Positions 17,859 to 27,922 of a stretch of 64,000 nucleotides of DNA are shown piece after piece. Both the position numbers and the translations under genes were made by a program. The stretch's first letter is position 1. Each line of letters starts with the position of its first letter. Source of the stretch: an uncultured Aquimarina sp. GTDB lineage: Bacteria > Bacteroidota > Bacteroidia > Flavobacteriales > Flavobacteriaceae. The DNA is taken from the NCBI GenBank assembly GCA_947499005.1, contig CANMML010000005.1, positions 1 to 64,000 of the forward strand, read 5' to 3'. The notes under the pieces were generated by a model. It saw only the letters and a list, made by a program, of their open reading frames with translations, was not told the origin of the DNA and searched no databases.

Positions 17859-20762
17859 CTACTTCAATGTCTTCTTAACAGCAACTTCTTGGAAGGCTTC
17901 TATAATATCACCTTCTTTGATGTCATTGTAGTTCTTCACTTGCATACCACAATCGTATCCTTTCGCTACTTCCTTAACATCATCTTTAAAGCGTTTCAAT
18001 GCTGCTAATTCTCCAGTGTAAATTACTACACTTTCACGGATTAAGCGGATTTGGTTATTTCTAAAGATTTTACCTGTAAGTACCATACAACCTGCAATAG
18101 TTCCAATTTTCGAGATCTTGAATGTCTGACGGATTTCTGCAGTACCCGTAATTTCCTCTTTCATCTCTGGTGATAACATACCTTCCATTGCATCTTTCAG
18201 GTCGTTAATAGCATCATAGATGATTGAGTATGTACGGATATCGATTTCTTCCTTATCAGCTACAGCTCTAGCATTTCCAGCAGGTCTTACGTTAAATCCG
18301 ATAATAATCGCATCGGAAGCCGAAGCTAACAACACATCACTTTCGGTAATTGCACCAACTGCTTTATGAATGATATTTACATGAATTTCGTCTGTAGATA
18401 ATTTCTGGAATGAATCTGTTAATGCTTCAACCGAACCATCCACATCTCCTTTCAGGATAATGTTTAATTCTTTAAAGTCTCCAAGGGCAATACGACGACC
18501 AATTTCATCAAGTGTAATATGACGTTGTGTACGCACCGATTGCTCACGATGTAACTGAGAACGCTTAGAAGCAATATCCTTAGCTTCTCTTTCATCTTCC
18601 ATTACATTAAACTTATCACCTGCTTGTGGTGCTCCGTCTAAACCTAGCACGGATACTGGAGTTGATGGACCTGCTTCTTCAACACGTTTACCGCGCTCAT
18701 CGTGCATTGCCTTCACCTTTCCACTATTCTTACCAGCAAGTAAATAATCTCCTACACGCAATGTACCTGATTGTACTAATACTGTAGAAACATATCCACG
18801 ACCTTTATCTAAGAATGCTTCAACAACAGTACCTGTAGCAGAACGATCTGGATTTGCTTTTAATTCTAAAACCTCAGCTTCTAATAATACTTTTTCTAAA
18901 AGTTCATTAACTCCTAAACCTGTCTTAGCCGAAATATCATGAGACTGAATAGAACCTCCCCACTCTTCAACAAGTAAGTTCATGGCAGCTAATTTCGTCT
19001 TAATATTATCAGGATTAGCCGTTGGCTTATCAATCTTGTTTATTGCGAAAATAATAGGAACTCCTGCAGCTTGAGCATGACTAATTGCTTCTTTTGTTTG
19101 CGGCATGATATCATCATCAGCTGCAATTACAATAATAGCAATATCTGTTACTTGAGCTCCACGAGCACGCATTGCAGTAAAGGCTTCGTGACCCGGTGTA
19201 TCTAAGAAAGCAATTTTTTGACCACCTTCTAACTGTACTCCATAAGCACCGATATGCTGTGTAATTCCTCCACTTTCACCTGCGATTACATTTTCTTGAC
19301 GGATATGATCTAATAACGAAGTTTTACCATGATCTACGTGACCCATTACAGTAACAATTGGAGCACGGAATGATAAATCTTCTGGTGCATCTTCAACCTC
19401 TTCGATTGCTTGTTCTAAATCGGCAGTTACAAAATCAACAGTATAACCAAATTCATCTGCAACGATACTTAAAGTCTCTGCATCCAAACGTTGGTTCATA
19501 GTTACCATCATCCCTAATGACATACATGCAGAAATCACTTGTGTAACTCCAACATCCATCATCGTAGCAACTTCACTAACCGTAACAAATTCTGTTACTT
19601 TTAATACTTTGCTTTCCGCTTCTTGTGCAGCTAAATCGCTTTCAGATTTTTGACGGTGTTGATCCCTCTTATCACGACGATATTTAGCTCCTTTTTTACC
19701 TTTAGAAGATTTACCCTGTAATTTTTCTAAAGTTTCGCGTACTTGTCTTTGTACTTCTTCCTCAGTAGGCTCTTCTTTTACGACAGGAGTTCTACCTCTT
19801 CCACCGCGATTTCCTCCTCGGTTAGCACTAGTATTGTTTCTGTTTCCTCCTCGGTTATTTCCTCCTCTATTATTAGGATTAGTACCTTGGTTTCCTCCAG
19901 GTTTACTTATTCTTTTACGCTTCTTCTTGTCAGCACCTTGTTGCTTGTCGTCTTTCTTCTTCTCTGGCTTCTTAAATTTACTTAAGTCAATTTTTTGACC
20001 TGTAAAGTTTGGCCCGTCAAGCTTCTTATATTGTGTCTCTACCTTTTCAGATTCTACAACACCATCAGCTGTTTCTGTCTTTTGCACATTGACAGGAGTT
20101 TCGACTTTCGGCTCAGATTTCACAGGAGCAGCAGCTTCTTTACTTGACTCTTCCTGTTTCTTTTCGGCTTTTGGAGCAGAACTTTCTTTCTTAGCAGGCT
20201 CCTCTTTAATAGGTGCCGTACCTTTAATTTTAAGCTCTTGACGTTTTGGGCGGTTAGAAATCACCTTTGATTCAACAGGCTCCTGGGCAGTAGGGGCTTC
20301 TTGAACTTTTTCAGGCGCTTTTTCTTGAACCTCTTTAGTGGCTTCAACAGCAGGTGCAGGAGTTTCTTCCACTTGCTCTTCTTCTTTAGTTGGAGGAGCT
20401 GGCTTCCCCTTCTCTAAATCAATTTTACCAACTTGCTTTGGCCCAGACAGCTTTGTACGACTGCGAAGCACATCTTGTTCGTGCTCCTTCTTTCTTTTCT
20501 CAGCTTGCTCTGTTTCAATTTGCTTGCGAATAGCTTCCTTCTCTTTTCGAGTTTCTTCTCTTCGCTCTTTTGAAGCAGCAAGTTTCGTCTTATCTGTCTG
20601 AAATTCTTCAGTCAGTAAGTGATAAATTTGCTGAGAAATTTTTGTTGTTGGTCTTGCTTCAATCTCGTGACCTTTGGAATTCAAGAATTCCACTGCCCTA
20701 TCCAACGAGATATTAAATTCGCGCAATACCTTGTTTAATCTTATGTTATTTGTTCCAGCCAT
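17859..20762 (-). CDS. infB: Translation initiation factor IF-2
   Basis: A 967-residue GTPase that delivers initiator fMet-tRNA to the 30S subunit. The N-terminal IF2_N motif ([20 protein letters not shown]) is followed by a long charged linker rich in Lys, Glu, Ala and Pro (about 55-260). A Gly/Asn/Arg-rich stretch (about 280-325, [14 protein letters not shown]) comes next, then a second IF2_N motif ([16 protein letters not shown]). The G domain has G1 GHVDHGKTS (about 473), G2 [11 protein letters not shown]3 DTPGHEA, G4 NKID and G5 SAKTG. The C-terminal domains that contact the tRNA are complete. It is the last gene of the rimP-nusA-infB operon, 62 bp after nusA. Confidence 0.98.
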   Translation of the reverse strand: MAGTNNIRLNKVLREFNISLDRAVEFLNSKGHEIEARPTTKISQQIYHLLTEEFQTDKTKLAASKERREETRKEKEAIRKQIETEQAEKRKKEHEQDVLRSRTKLSGPKQVGKIDLEKGKPAPPTKEEEQVEETPAPAVEATKEVQEKAPEKVQEAPTAQEPVESKVISNRPKRQELKIKGTAPIKEEPAKKESSAPKAEKKQEESSKEAAAPVKSEPKVETPVNVQKTETADGVVESEKVETQYKKLDGPNFTGQKIDLSKFKKPEKKKDDKQQGADKKKRKRISKPGGNQGTNPNNRGGNNRGGNRNNTSANRGGNRGGRGRTPVVKEEPTEEEVQRQVRETLEKLQGKSSKGKKGAKYRRDKRDQHRQKSESDLAAQEAESKVLKVTEFVTVSEVATMMDVGVTQVISACMSLGMMVTMNQRLDAETLSIVADEFGYTVDFVTADLEQAIEEVEDAPEDLSFRAPIVTVMGHVDHGKTSLLDHIRQENVIAGESGGITQHIGAYGVQLEGGQKIAFLDTPGHEAFTAMRARGAQVTDIAIIVIAADDDIMPQTKEAISHAQAAGVPIIFAINKIDKPTANPDNIKTKLAAMNLLVEEWGGSIQSHDISAKTGLGVNELLEKVLLEAEVLELKANPDRSATGTVVEAFLDKGRGYVSTVLVQSGTLRVGDYLLAGKNSGKVKAMHDERGKRVEEAGPSTPVSVLGLDGAPQAGDKFNVMEDEREAKDIASKRSQLHREQSVRTQRHITLDEIGRRIALGDFKELNIILKGDVDGSVEALTDSFQKLSTDEIHVNIIHKAVGAITESDVLLASASDAIIIGFNVRPAGNARAVADKEEIDIRTYSIIYDAINDLKDAMEGMLSPEMKEEITGTAEIRQTFKISKIGTIAGCMVLTGKIFRNNQIRLIRESVVIYTGELAALKRFKDDVKEVAKGYDCGMQVKNYNDIKEGDIIEAFQEVAVKKTLK

Positions 20763-20824
20763 AAATGCCTTGTAGTATTCTACTTATATTCTCAATGAGC
20801 TTAATTGCTCTTTCGCTATACTCT

Positions 20825-22057
20825 TTAGTCTTCAAACTCCGCTCTTAATACGCGAAGTACGTCTTCTACTGTTTCTGCTTCAAGATCTGTACGTTTTACT
20901 AAATCCTGAGCATCATGCTCTAACACACTTTTGGCCGTGTCTAAACCTATTTTACTAAACTCTGCAATAATCCAACCTTCGATTTCATCTGAGAATTCGG
21001 TCAATTCTACATCCTCTTCTACACCTTCTCTGAAAACATCAATTTCATAACCTGTTAGCATTCCTGCTAAACGTATGTTATGTCCTCCTCTACCAATAGC
21101 CTTAGAAACTTCTTCTGGCTTTAACATTACCTCTGCTCTTTTCGATTCTTCATCGATCTTTACAGAAGTAACTCTTGCAGGACTTAATGATCTAGTGATA
21201 TATAACTGTAAGTTATTTGTAAAATTAATTACATCGATGTTCTCATTCCCTAATTCACGAACAATACCGTGTATACGAGAACCTTTTACACCAACACAAG
21301 CTCCTACAGGATCAATACGATCATCATACGAATCTACGGCAACTTTTGCTTTATCTCCAGGAACACGAACTACATTCTTAATTGTAATAAGACCATCAAA
21401 TACCTCTGGTATTTCTTGTTCAAACAATTTCTCTAAGAATAAAGGCGCTGTTCTTGACATAATAATAGAAGGCTTTGTTCCTTTCAACTCAACACTTTCT
21501 ATAACACCTCTTACATTCTCTCCTTTTCTAAAGAAATCGGAAGGAATTTGTTTGTCCTTTGGCAAGATTACTTCATTACCATCATCATCTAACAAAATTA
21601 CAGCTCTATGACGAATGTGATGTACCTCTGCTGTGTAAATTTCACCTTCTAATTCTTTAAACTGCTTGTAAAGATTTGTATTATCATGCTCATGAATCTT
21701 TGCAATTAAGTTTTGACGTAACGCTAAAATAGCACGACGACCTAAATCTATCAACTTAACTTCTTCAGATACATCTTCACCTACTTCAAAATCTGGTTCA
21801 ATTTTTCTTGCTTCAGTTAATGCTATCTCTTGATTTTCATCTTCTACTTCTCCATCATCAACTACCACTCGATTTCTCCAAATCTCTAAATCTCCTTTAT
21901 CTGGATTTACAATTATATCAAAGTTATCGTCAGATCCGTATTTTTTCTTCAACGCACTTCTAAATGTCTCTTCCAAAATAGACATCAACGTTACACGGTC
22001 AATAGACTTATCATCTTTGAATTCCGAAAACGACTCAATCAGCGCTAGATTTTCCAT
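20825..22057 (-). CDS. nusA: Transcription termination/antitermination factor NusA
   Basis: A 410-residue RNA-polymerase-binding elongation factor. The N-terminal polymerase-binding domain (about 1-125) is followed by an S1 domain (about 135-200; EGEIYTAEVHHIRHRAVIL). Two KH domains come next (about 205-345), with GVKGSRIHGIVRELGNENID and the GRGGHNIRLAG loop. A single C-terminal helix-hairpin-like segment follows (FSKIGLDTAKSVLEHDAQDL). The two long acidic repeats of the E. coli protein are absent, which is usual outside gammaproteobacteria. The gene starts 8 bp after rimP ends. Confidence 0.97.
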   Translation of the reverse strand: MENLALIESFSEFKDDKSIDRVTLMSILEETFRSALKKKYGSDDNFDIIVNPDKGDLEIWRNRVVVDDGEVEDENQEIALTEARKIEPDFEVGEDVSEEVKLIDLGRRAILALRQNLIAKIHEHDNTNLYKQFKELEGEIYTAEVHHIRHRAVILLDDDGNEVILPKDKQIPSDFFRKGENVRGVIESVELKGTKPSIIMSRTAPLFLEKLFEQEIPEVFDGLITIKNVVRVPGDKAKVAVDSYDDRIDPVGACVGVKGSRIHGIVRELGNENIDVINFTNNLQLYITRSLSPARVTSVKIDEESKRAEVMLKPEEVSKAIGRGGHNIRLAGMLTGYEIDVFREGVEEDVELTEFSDEIEGWIIAEFSKIGLDTAKSVLEHDAQDLVKRTDLEAETVEDVLRVLRAEFED

Positions 22058-22065
22058 ACTCAGTG

Positions 22066-22533
22066 TTAATTAAATTTTATTACCACATTGGCTTTTTTCA
22101 CCTCCCCAAATTGAATTGGATGTGTTTTTTCTACTGTAATTTTACCTTTACCTAATGGTTTAGGCTCCCTTGCTTTCCATTTTAGAGTAAAAGTTTCATC
22201 CGAAACTTCTATTAATTCTCCTTCAAATGTTTCATTAGCTAAGGTTTTTATTGCTAATATTCTTCCTATATTTTTTTGGTACTGCCTTTGATGCACTAAA
22301 CCTTCTGTGACCCCTGCTGACATAACTTGTAAAGAAAAATCTTCTTCCTCTCTATCTAGATTATGTTCTATTGCTCTACTTATAGCAATACAGTCTTCCA
22401 CTTTCACTCCTTGATCTCCATCAATGATTACTTCGATAGTATTGCCCCCCTTAATCTCAAAATTAATCAAAAAAAAGTCAGGTTTTTCCTGCAATGCTTT
22501 ATCTAATAATTCTCTAACCTTTTCTTCGAACAT
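22066..22533 (-). CDS. rimP: Ribosome maturation factor RimP
   Basis: A 155-residue factor needed for late assembly of the 30S subunit. The N-terminal alpha/beta domain contains the typical stretch VEDCIAISRAIEHNLDREEE (residues 41-60), followed by FSLQVMSAGVTEGLVHQRQY. A C-terminal SH3-like barrel contains GELIEVSDETFTLKWKAREP. It is the first gene of the rimP-nusA-infB operon. Its start codon is only 16 bp downstream of a strong hairpin with a U tract, in a leader that begins at a consensus promoter about 63 bp upstream. Readthrough of that hairpin is probably required for expression. Confidence 0.95.
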   Translation of the reverse strand: MFEEKVRELLDKALQEKPDFFLINFEIKGGNTIEVIIDGDQGVKVEDCIAISRAIEHNLDREEEDFSLQVMSAGVTEGLVHQRQYQKNIGRILAIKTLANETFEGELIEVSDETFTLKWKAREPKPLGKGKITVEKTHPIQFGEVKKANVVIKFN

Positions 22534-22548
22534 AATAACCTATAAAAA

Positions 22549-22569
22549 GAGGGGACTTTTCGTCCCCTC
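22549..22569 (-). terminator. Terminator-like hairpin in the rimP-nusA-infB leader (candidate attenuator)
   Basis: On the minus strand GAGGGGAC, loop GAAAA and GTCCCCTC are followed at once by TTTTTATA, a canonical intrinsic terminator with a GC-rich 8-bp stem. It lies between the promoter at 22596-22625 and the rimP start at 22533, so the operon must be transcribed through it. It could alternatively end transcription from the upstream 22663-23235 gene. Confidence 0.8.
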
Positions 22570-22595
22570 GTCTAATGCCATTTATTAAATCTGTG

Positions 22596-22625
22596 CAAAT
22601 GTAGTTAATTTCTATACAATTCAAA
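22596..22625 (-). promoter_or_regulatory. Promoter of the rimP-nusA-infB operon
   Basis: Minus-strand -33 TTTG (22622-22625) and -7 TACATTTG (22596-22603), separated by 18 bp, fit the Bacteroidota consensus TTG-N17-23-TAnnTTTG. Transcription should begin near 22590 and cross the hairpin at 22549-22569. Confidence 0.75.
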
Positions 22626-22662
22626 AATTGTTTTCCATAGACTTATTTAACTGCAAAAAGTA

Positions 22663-23235
22663 TTACTTATTCGTAGAGACAATCGAAGATTTATCAATAA
22701 ATAATTTTGATTTTTTAGTCTCAAAACTTTCTATATGTTCCAAGTTGACAAACTGATTTAGATCATCTTTATAATCTGCTAGAAAAATTTCAGTTCGTTT
22801 GTAATCTCCAAAAGTGACAATTTGAGCGTTTTCTTTGGGTCTTATCACAAAGACACCTTCCTCCAAAGCCTCTACCTCCCATTTAAAATCCTCTACCCGA
22901 TCAGCTGTCTTTTTTAAAGTAGAGACCCCTCTGTTTTCATACTTATCTTTAGATAAGTATCGTTTATCGACTACATTCTGTATCGTATAAACATTATCCT
23001 CTACTTTTTCAAACAACCAAAATTGCTTCTTCCATCTAGATGTATAAAACCCATCTCTTATAGCCCCTCCATGGTCTCCATCGGAAAACAATGCTCGATC
23101 TGGCCTATTTACTAATCTTATAGCAAACACGTTGCCATCTAATTCCACATCATTTAAACTTAAATCTTGAGCTTGAAAACTGATATTACATAATAAAAAA
23201 ACCCACAATACCAGCTTCATAATAATACCTTTCAT
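22663..23235 (-). CDS. Secreted protein with ricin-type trefoil-like fold, function unknown
   Basis: Read from ATG 23235, this is a 190-residue protein. The open frame extends to 23304, but the signal peptide (KLVLWVFLLCNISFQAQ) lies after the third possible Met, so the start is either 23235 or 23220. The mature part reads like one beta-trefoil domain: NVFAIRLVNRPDRALFSDGD, QFWLFEKVEDNVYTIQNVVD, KRYLSKDKYENRGVST and GVFVIRPKENAQIVTF. These are the repeated (Y/F)xI(x)n phrases of ricin-B-like lectins, although the QxW signature is only partly kept (KQFWLFE). No sorting domain is seen. The assignment is tentative. Confidence 0.6.
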   Translation of the reverse strand: MKGIIMKLVLWVFLLCNISFQAQDLSLNDVELDGNVFAIRLVNRPDRALFSDGDHGGAIRDGFYTSRWKKQFWLFEKVEDNVYTIQNVVDKRYLSKDKYENRGVSTLKKTADRVEDFKWEVEALEEGVFVIRPKENAQIVTFGDYKRTEIFLADYKDDLNQFVNLEHIESFETKKSKLFIDKSSIVSTNK

Positions 23236-23304
23236 AACGTATGTATTTTGAATATGGCGCAAATTATTTAAAATATGCAGAACCACTACCAAACAACCTT
23301 TCAA

Positions 23305-23720
23305 CTACCTAAAAACTAGATAAGTTTTAAAAAATGTAAGAAAATTACAGATTAAAGGTAGTCTCATCCGCCAGAAGACATCCCTCTGGGTTAAAAGGGG
23401 AAATAGTTGTAAATTTCCAATATTTAGAGTCTCACATATTCCCTCCAAAAAACCATAAAAACGAATCAACCCGAAAATTTATGGACAAGCACAATTACCG
23501 TCATTTCAGCAAAGGCGGAAATCTCCTCAACTAAATATGATATTTTCAATTTAAAATAATGATTTGCAATTCCTAGTGAATGGGACTCCACTACAATTTT
23601 TTCAATCCCGATAACAACCTGGACGTGGAGTGACACTCAAAATGAACACAATATCCCACAAATTTTGAGGCTAACCCCTTTTGTTCTTTATCAGAAACTT
23701 CTCGCCATATACCCCTTTTA
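23305..23720. other. Non-coding region with decayed dispersed repeats
   Basis: About 415 bp without a credible gene. Fragments look like worn copies of intergenic repeats common in flavobacteria. One is TCATTTCAGCAAAGGCGGAA then ATCTCCTCAACTAA (23501-23534). Another is an inverted pair, ACTCCAC (23585-23591) and GTGGAGT (23625-23631). No intact element, terminal repeat or transposase is visible. Confidence 0.45.
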
Positions 23721-23725
23721 AAACG

Positions 23726-23758
23726 AAAAAGGAGCAAACTCGAAAGTTGCTCCTTTTT
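23726..23758 (-). terminator. Terminator of tRNA-Gln
   Basis: Perfect 12-bp stem AAAAAGGAGCAA (23726-23737) with TTGCTCCTTTTT (23747-23758) and a 9-base loop, immediately beyond the 3' end of the minus-strand tRNA and with a T tract. It is nearly symmetric and could act in both directions. Confidence 0.9.
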
Positions 23759-23759
23759 G

Positions 23760-23832
23760 TTGGCCTACTAGGGCTCGAACCTAGACTCTTCTGGACCAAA
23801 ACCAGACGTGTTGCCAGTTACACCATAGGCCA
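23760..23832 (-). tRNA. tRNA-Gln (anticodon TTG)
   Basis: The minus strand folds into a full cloverleaf. The acceptor stem is TGGCCTA/TAGGCCA with discriminator A. The D arm is GTG/CAC. The anticodon stem is TCTGG/CCAGA around loop TTTTGGT (anticodon TTG). The variable loop is AGAGT, and the T arm is CTAGG/CCTAG around TTCGAGC. The 3' CCA is not encoded. A strong terminator follows. Confidence 0.96.
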
Positions 23833-23978
23833 GTGCTTAATGCGGGTGCAAATTTAATTCAAAAATCCAATCACACAAAATTTTTTTAAACTTTTTTAGA
23901 AAAACTATTTTTTTAAGCTTCCGCAACACATTATTATAATATTAGTACTTTCGTTTGCAATACAATAATATCATTACA

Positions 23979-26900
23979 ATGGACTTCAAAAAGTGGAATA
24001 TTATACTAGGCTGGATTGTTTTTGCCATAGCTTTGACCACCTATTCACTTACTGTAGAACCTACTGCAAGTTTCTGGGATGCGGGAGAATATATTTCTAC
24101 TTCCGCCAAATTACAAGTTGGACATCCACCAGGAGCTCCTCTTTACCAAATGTTAGGCGCTTTCTTTTCCACTTTTAGCCCAAGCAAACTACATATTGCC
24201 TTAATGGTAAATATGATGTCTGTTTTTTCTTCAGCATTCACTATTCTCTTTATGTTTTGGTCAATTAGTTACCTTATAAAGAGTTTAGTAAAGAAAAATC
24301 AATCCGAAAATAAACTAAACCAGAATCAATCAATCATGGTTCTTGCTAGTGCTGCTGTTGGAGCATTAACCTTTACCTTTACTGATAGTTTTTGGTTTAA
24401 TGCAGTTGAAGCAGAAGTATATGCCATGGCTTCATTTATAATGTCGCTTTTATTTTATTTGGGAATTCGTTGGCAAGATGAAATCCTAGAACCAAGAGGA
24501 AACCGCTGGCTAATTCTTATTGCATTCGTAATAGGTCTTTCTTTTGGCGTTCACTTTATGGGGCTGCTAACCATCCCAGCAATTGTGTTCCTATACTATT
24601 TCAAGGCTTATAAAAACATTACTATAAAAGGTTTTTTAATTACAAACATCGTAGCGATTGCTATACTAATGTTCATTTTTAAATTACTACTACCTTATAC
24701 ATTAACTTTTTTCAGTTCTTCTGAATTATTTTTCGTCAACAATCTTAATCTTCCATTTAATTCGGGGACTCTTTTCGCTGGATTGTTGTTCGTTGCACTG
24801 TTTTACTTTGGTTTAAATTTCACCCGAAAGAAAGGCTATGTTCAAATAAATACGCTTTTGCTTTGCGTGCTATTTATTTTCCTAGGATTCTCTAGTTGGT
24901 TAATGCTACCTATACGAGCAAATGCTGGAACTGTCATAAACGAAAACAACCCAAACAATGCCAGAGAATTGCTTGCATACTATAATCGTGAGCAATATCC
25001 TGAAACTCATTTATTTTACGGACCACAATTTACCGAGATGTATGGAGGTCTTGACCCTTTAAATCCTTATGAGGACGATAAACCAAAATATGAAAAGGAC
25101 CTAAAAAAGAAAAAATATGTTATTGTTAACCAGTACAAAAACGCAAAGCAAAATCTAGAAAATCGCCATAAGGCTTTCCTTCCTAGAATGTGGAGCAGCG
25201 AGCATGCCATGAACTACATGCGCTTCACTGGGCCTCTTAATTTCAGCATAAAACCAGAATATACAGAAGACCCTGACCTACAAAGAGTCGTAAAAAACTT
25301 CCTTACAGAATTCCATCAAGGAAAACTAGGCCTTGAAGAGTACGGCAAATTCCTGAATTCTTTTAGTGAATATATAGACATCCAAAAGCCTAGTACAATT
25401 GATAATTTAACTTACATGTTTAGATATCAATTCGGTTATATGTTTGTTCGTTATTTTATGTGGAATTTTGTTGGTCGACAAAATGACGTACAAGGAAGAT
25501 TGACAGATACTGACGGAAACTGGATAAGCGGAATAAAACCTATCGATGCTTTTTTCCTCGGAAACCAAGACAAACTCACTGGAGATGACTTAAAAAACAA
25601 AGCAAGAAACACCTATTATTTCTTACCTCTTATATTAGGACTTATAGGCGTCTTATTTCACTATGGTAAAGACAAGAAAAACTTCTGGATTTTATTGCTA
25701 TTCTTTTTATTTACGGGTATTGCTCTAAAAGTATATCTTAACGAAAGACCCTTCGAACCTAGAGAAAGAGATTATGCATTAGTTGGTGCGTTTTATGTTT
25801 TTGCAATCTGGATCGGATTTGGCGTGTATGGTATTTATGACGGAATTAAAAAATACTTAACTCCCAAAATTAGCATTCCAATAATTACAAGCATCACCCT
25901 TTTAGCCTCTCCTATATTAATGGCATCTCAAAACTGGGATGATCATGATCGCTCTGGCAAATACACTATGCGATCAATGGCACACATGTACCTAGATGCT
26001 TGCGATGAAAACGCAATACTTTTTACTATCGGAGACAACGACACTTTCGCTTTGTGGTACGCACAAGACATCGAAGAACACCGAACAGATATCCGAACCA
26101 TAAATACTAGTCTTTTTGCCACAGATTGGTACATCGACCAAATGAAAAGAAAGGCATACGAAAGTGACCCTATCCCTTCTCAACTAACCCACGACTTTTA
26201 CAAATGGGGAAATAATGATGCCATTTACTTCAAACCAGTAACTAAAGACACTTTAGATATTAAAACTTGGATGGAATGGATTGAAAGTGACGACAAGCGT
26301 ACGCAAGCAGAATTGCAAAGTGGTGCTTTCACAAACACATTCCCTACGCAATACATCAAAATACCTGTTAACAAAGAAAAAGTATTAGCCAATGGGATTG
26401 TAGCTAAAAAAGATGCCGATTTAATTGTCGATGAAATCGTATTGAAAGTTGATACTGATTTGCTGTACAAAAATCGCCTTCTAATGCTAGACATCATTGC
26501 TAATAACGACTGGGATCGCCCTATCTATTTCTCTGGCGGCTCGTTTGGTGACGACGATTATTTATGGATGAAAGATTACCTACAGGTAACTGGCTTAACC
26601 TACAAACTTGTCCCCATCAGAACAGCTGTTGACAAGAGAAACCCATTTGACATGGGACGCATTGATGCAGATCAACTGTACGAGAATGTCATGAAATGGA
26701 ATTGGGGTAACGGAGATAAACCCGATATTTATCACGATACTGAAACAAGAAGAAACGCCATTTCTTATAGAGGAATTTTAGCTCGTTTATTTGAACGACT
26801 AATCCAAGAAGGCAAATTAGAAAAAGCCAAAGAAATAGTTGAACTTGGTGTTACTAAAATGCCCATCGAATATTACGAATACTACACCCTTGTCGAACCT

Positions 26901-27239
26901 TTTGTCGATGGATATTACAAAGTTAATGAGACAGAAAAAGCACGTGAGTTATGGGTGAAATTAGCTAAAAAATATCAAGAGAAAATAGAGTATTTCTCTA
27001 GTCTTGAACTAGAAAGACAATATACTGTTGCCGAAGAAATCATTACTCAAGTAGAACGCTATCGCAATATTATTGATATCCCACTAATTAATGACGATAC
27101 TTTATTTGCAAAAGAAAAAGCAATTGAATTTAATGCTTATTTAGAAAACTTTTCGAACTTCTACAACGAAGACGAAAAGTATGACATCTCAGAAATTGAT
27201 CGCTTAGCAGAAGATTCTCTATTACAAATGAGTAAATAA
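23979..27239 (+). CDS. DUF2723 multipass membrane protein (GT-C glycosyltransferase-like)
   Basis: A 1086-residue protein read from ATG 23979; an upstream in-frame TTG at 23955 falls in the promoter area. The N-terminal half has about a dozen membrane helices. It begins with the DUF2723 signature SFWDAGEYISTSAKLQVGHP followed by PGAPLYQMLGAF, with the acidic residues expected in the first periplasmic loop of GT-C transferases such as protein O-mannosyltransferases. Further family phrases are NERPFEPRERDYALVGAFYV and TIGDNDTFALWYAQDIEEHR. The C-terminal quarter is soluble and helical. It is probably involved in transferring sugar from a lipid carrier to exported proteins, but donor and acceptor are unknown. 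It is 20 bp upstream of the deacetylase gene. Confidence 0.85.
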   Translation: MDFKKWNIILGWIVFAIALTTYSLTVEPTASFWDAGEYISTSAKLQVGHPPGAPLYQMLGAFFSTFSPSKLHIALMVNMMSVFSSAFTILFMFWSISYLIKSLVKKNQSENKLNQNQSIMVLASAAVGALTFTFTDSFWFNAVEAEVYAMASFIMSLLFYLGIRWQDEILEPRGNRWLILIAFVIGLSFGVHFMGLLTIPAIVFLYYFKAYKNITIKGFLITNIVAIAILMFIFKLLLPYTLTFFSSSELFFVNNLNLPFNSGTLFAGLLFVALFYFGLNFTRKKGYVQINTLLLCVLFIFLGFSSWLMLPIRANAGTVINENNPNNARELLAYYNREQYPETHLFYGPQFTEMYGGLDPLNPYEDDKPKYEKDLKKKKYVIVNQYKNAKQNLENRHKAFLPRMWSSEHAMNYMRFTGPLNFSIKPEYTEDPDLQRVVKNFLTEFHQGKLGLEEYGKFLNSFSEYIDIQKPSTIDNLTYMFRYQFGYMFVRYFMWNFVGRQNDVQGRLTDTDGNWISGIKPIDAFFLGNQDKLTGDDLKNKARNTYYFLPLILGLIGVLFHYGKDKKNFWILLLFFLFTGIALKVYLNERPFEPRERDYALVGAFYVFAIWIGFGVYGIYDGIKKYLTPKISIPIITSITLLASPILMASQNWDDHDRSGKYTMRSMAHMYLDACDENAILFTIGDNDTFALWYAQDIEEHRTDIRTINTSLFATDWYIDQMKRKAYESDPIPSQLTHDFYKWGNNDAIYFKPVTKDTLDIKTWMEWIESDDKRTQAELQSGAFTNTFPTQYIKIPVNKEKVLANGIVAKKDADLIVDEIVLKVDTDLLYKNRLLMLDIIANNDWDRPIYFSGGSFGDDDYLWMKDYLQVTGLTYKLVPIRTAVDKRNPFDMGRIDADQLYENVMKWNWGNGDKPDIYHDTETRRNAISYRGILARLFERLIQEGKLEKAKEIVELGVTKMPIEYYEYYTLVEPFVDGYYKVNETEKARELWVKLAKKYQEKIEYFSSLELERQYTVAEEIITQVERYRNIIDIPLINDDTLFAKEKAIEFNAYLENFSNFYNEDEKYDISEIDRLAEDSLLQMSK

Positions 27240-27259
27240 TAATATTTAATCCATCGAAA

Positions 27260-27922
27260 ATGCTACACCTAAAACCCTATTGGGTAAAAAGCCCTCGATG
27301 GATTAAATATATTTTACCTTCATACATTTGGCACCTGAAGCCTTCTCCCAAAACTTTGTTTTTGACATTTGACGATGGCCCTGACCCAGAAGTCACCCCT
27401 TTTGTATTGGATCAACTAAAATCTTTTGGAGCAAAAGCTACTTTTTTTTGCATTGGAGATTGCGCTAAAAAACACCCCAAGCTACTACAGCGAACTAAAG
27501 ACGAAGGGCATCAAATTGGAAATCACACACAACATCACCTTAATGGATGGAACACTGATCTCGATACATATGCTAAAGATATTATTGAAGCAGAAAAATG
27601 GCTTTATAATGAAGACTTTAAAAACCCTCATATTTTTAGACCTCCATACGGGAAATGCACGAGAGCTCAAGTTCGGTTTTTAAAAAGCAAAAAATACGTT
27701 TCGATTATGTGGTCGACATTAAGTGCCGATTTTGACCAAAAACTAACGAAAGAAGCGGTACTCAACAATGTAATCAAAAACACTCAAAGAAACGGAAGCA
27801 TCATTATTTTCCATGATAGTTCCAAAATGAAAGAAAATGTAGAGTATTGTTTGCCCAGAATTTTAGAGCACTATACTAAAAAAGGATATCAATTTAAGCG
27901 TATTGATCCATCAATGCTATAA
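27260..27922 (+). CDS. Polysaccharide deacetylase (NodB domain) family protein
   Basis: A 220-residue carbohydrate esterase family 4 protein that removes acetyl groups from N-acetylated sugars. Motif 1 is TFDDGPDP (residues 36-43), with the catalytic base and a metal-binding Asp. Motif 2 is NHTQHH (about 88-93), supplying metal-binding histidines. Motif 3 is RPPYGK (about 125-130). The later His in IIFHDSSK fits motif 5. No clear signal peptide is present, so the location is uncertain; the N-terminal hydrophobic stretch is short. It follows the DUF2723 gene in the same direction and probably shares its transcript. Its 3' end overlaps the convergent thioredoxin-like gene by 29 bp. Confidence 0.9.
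   Translation: MLHLKPYWVKSPRWIKYILPSYIWHLKPSPKTLFLTFDDGPDPEVTPFVLDQLKSFGAKATFFCIGDCAKKHPKLLQRTKDEGHQIGNHTQHHLNGWNTDLDTYAKDIIEAEKWLYNEDFKNPHIFRPPYGKCTRAQVRFLKSKKYVSIMWSTLSADFDQKLTKEAVLNNVIKNTQRNGSIIIFHDSSKMKENVEYCLPRILEHYTKKGYQFKRIDPSML

Noticed and set aside
23955-23978. TTG at 23955 as the start of the DUF2723 gene
   Set aside because: ATG 23979 begins directly before the first membrane helix, and the upstream codons add nothing family-like.
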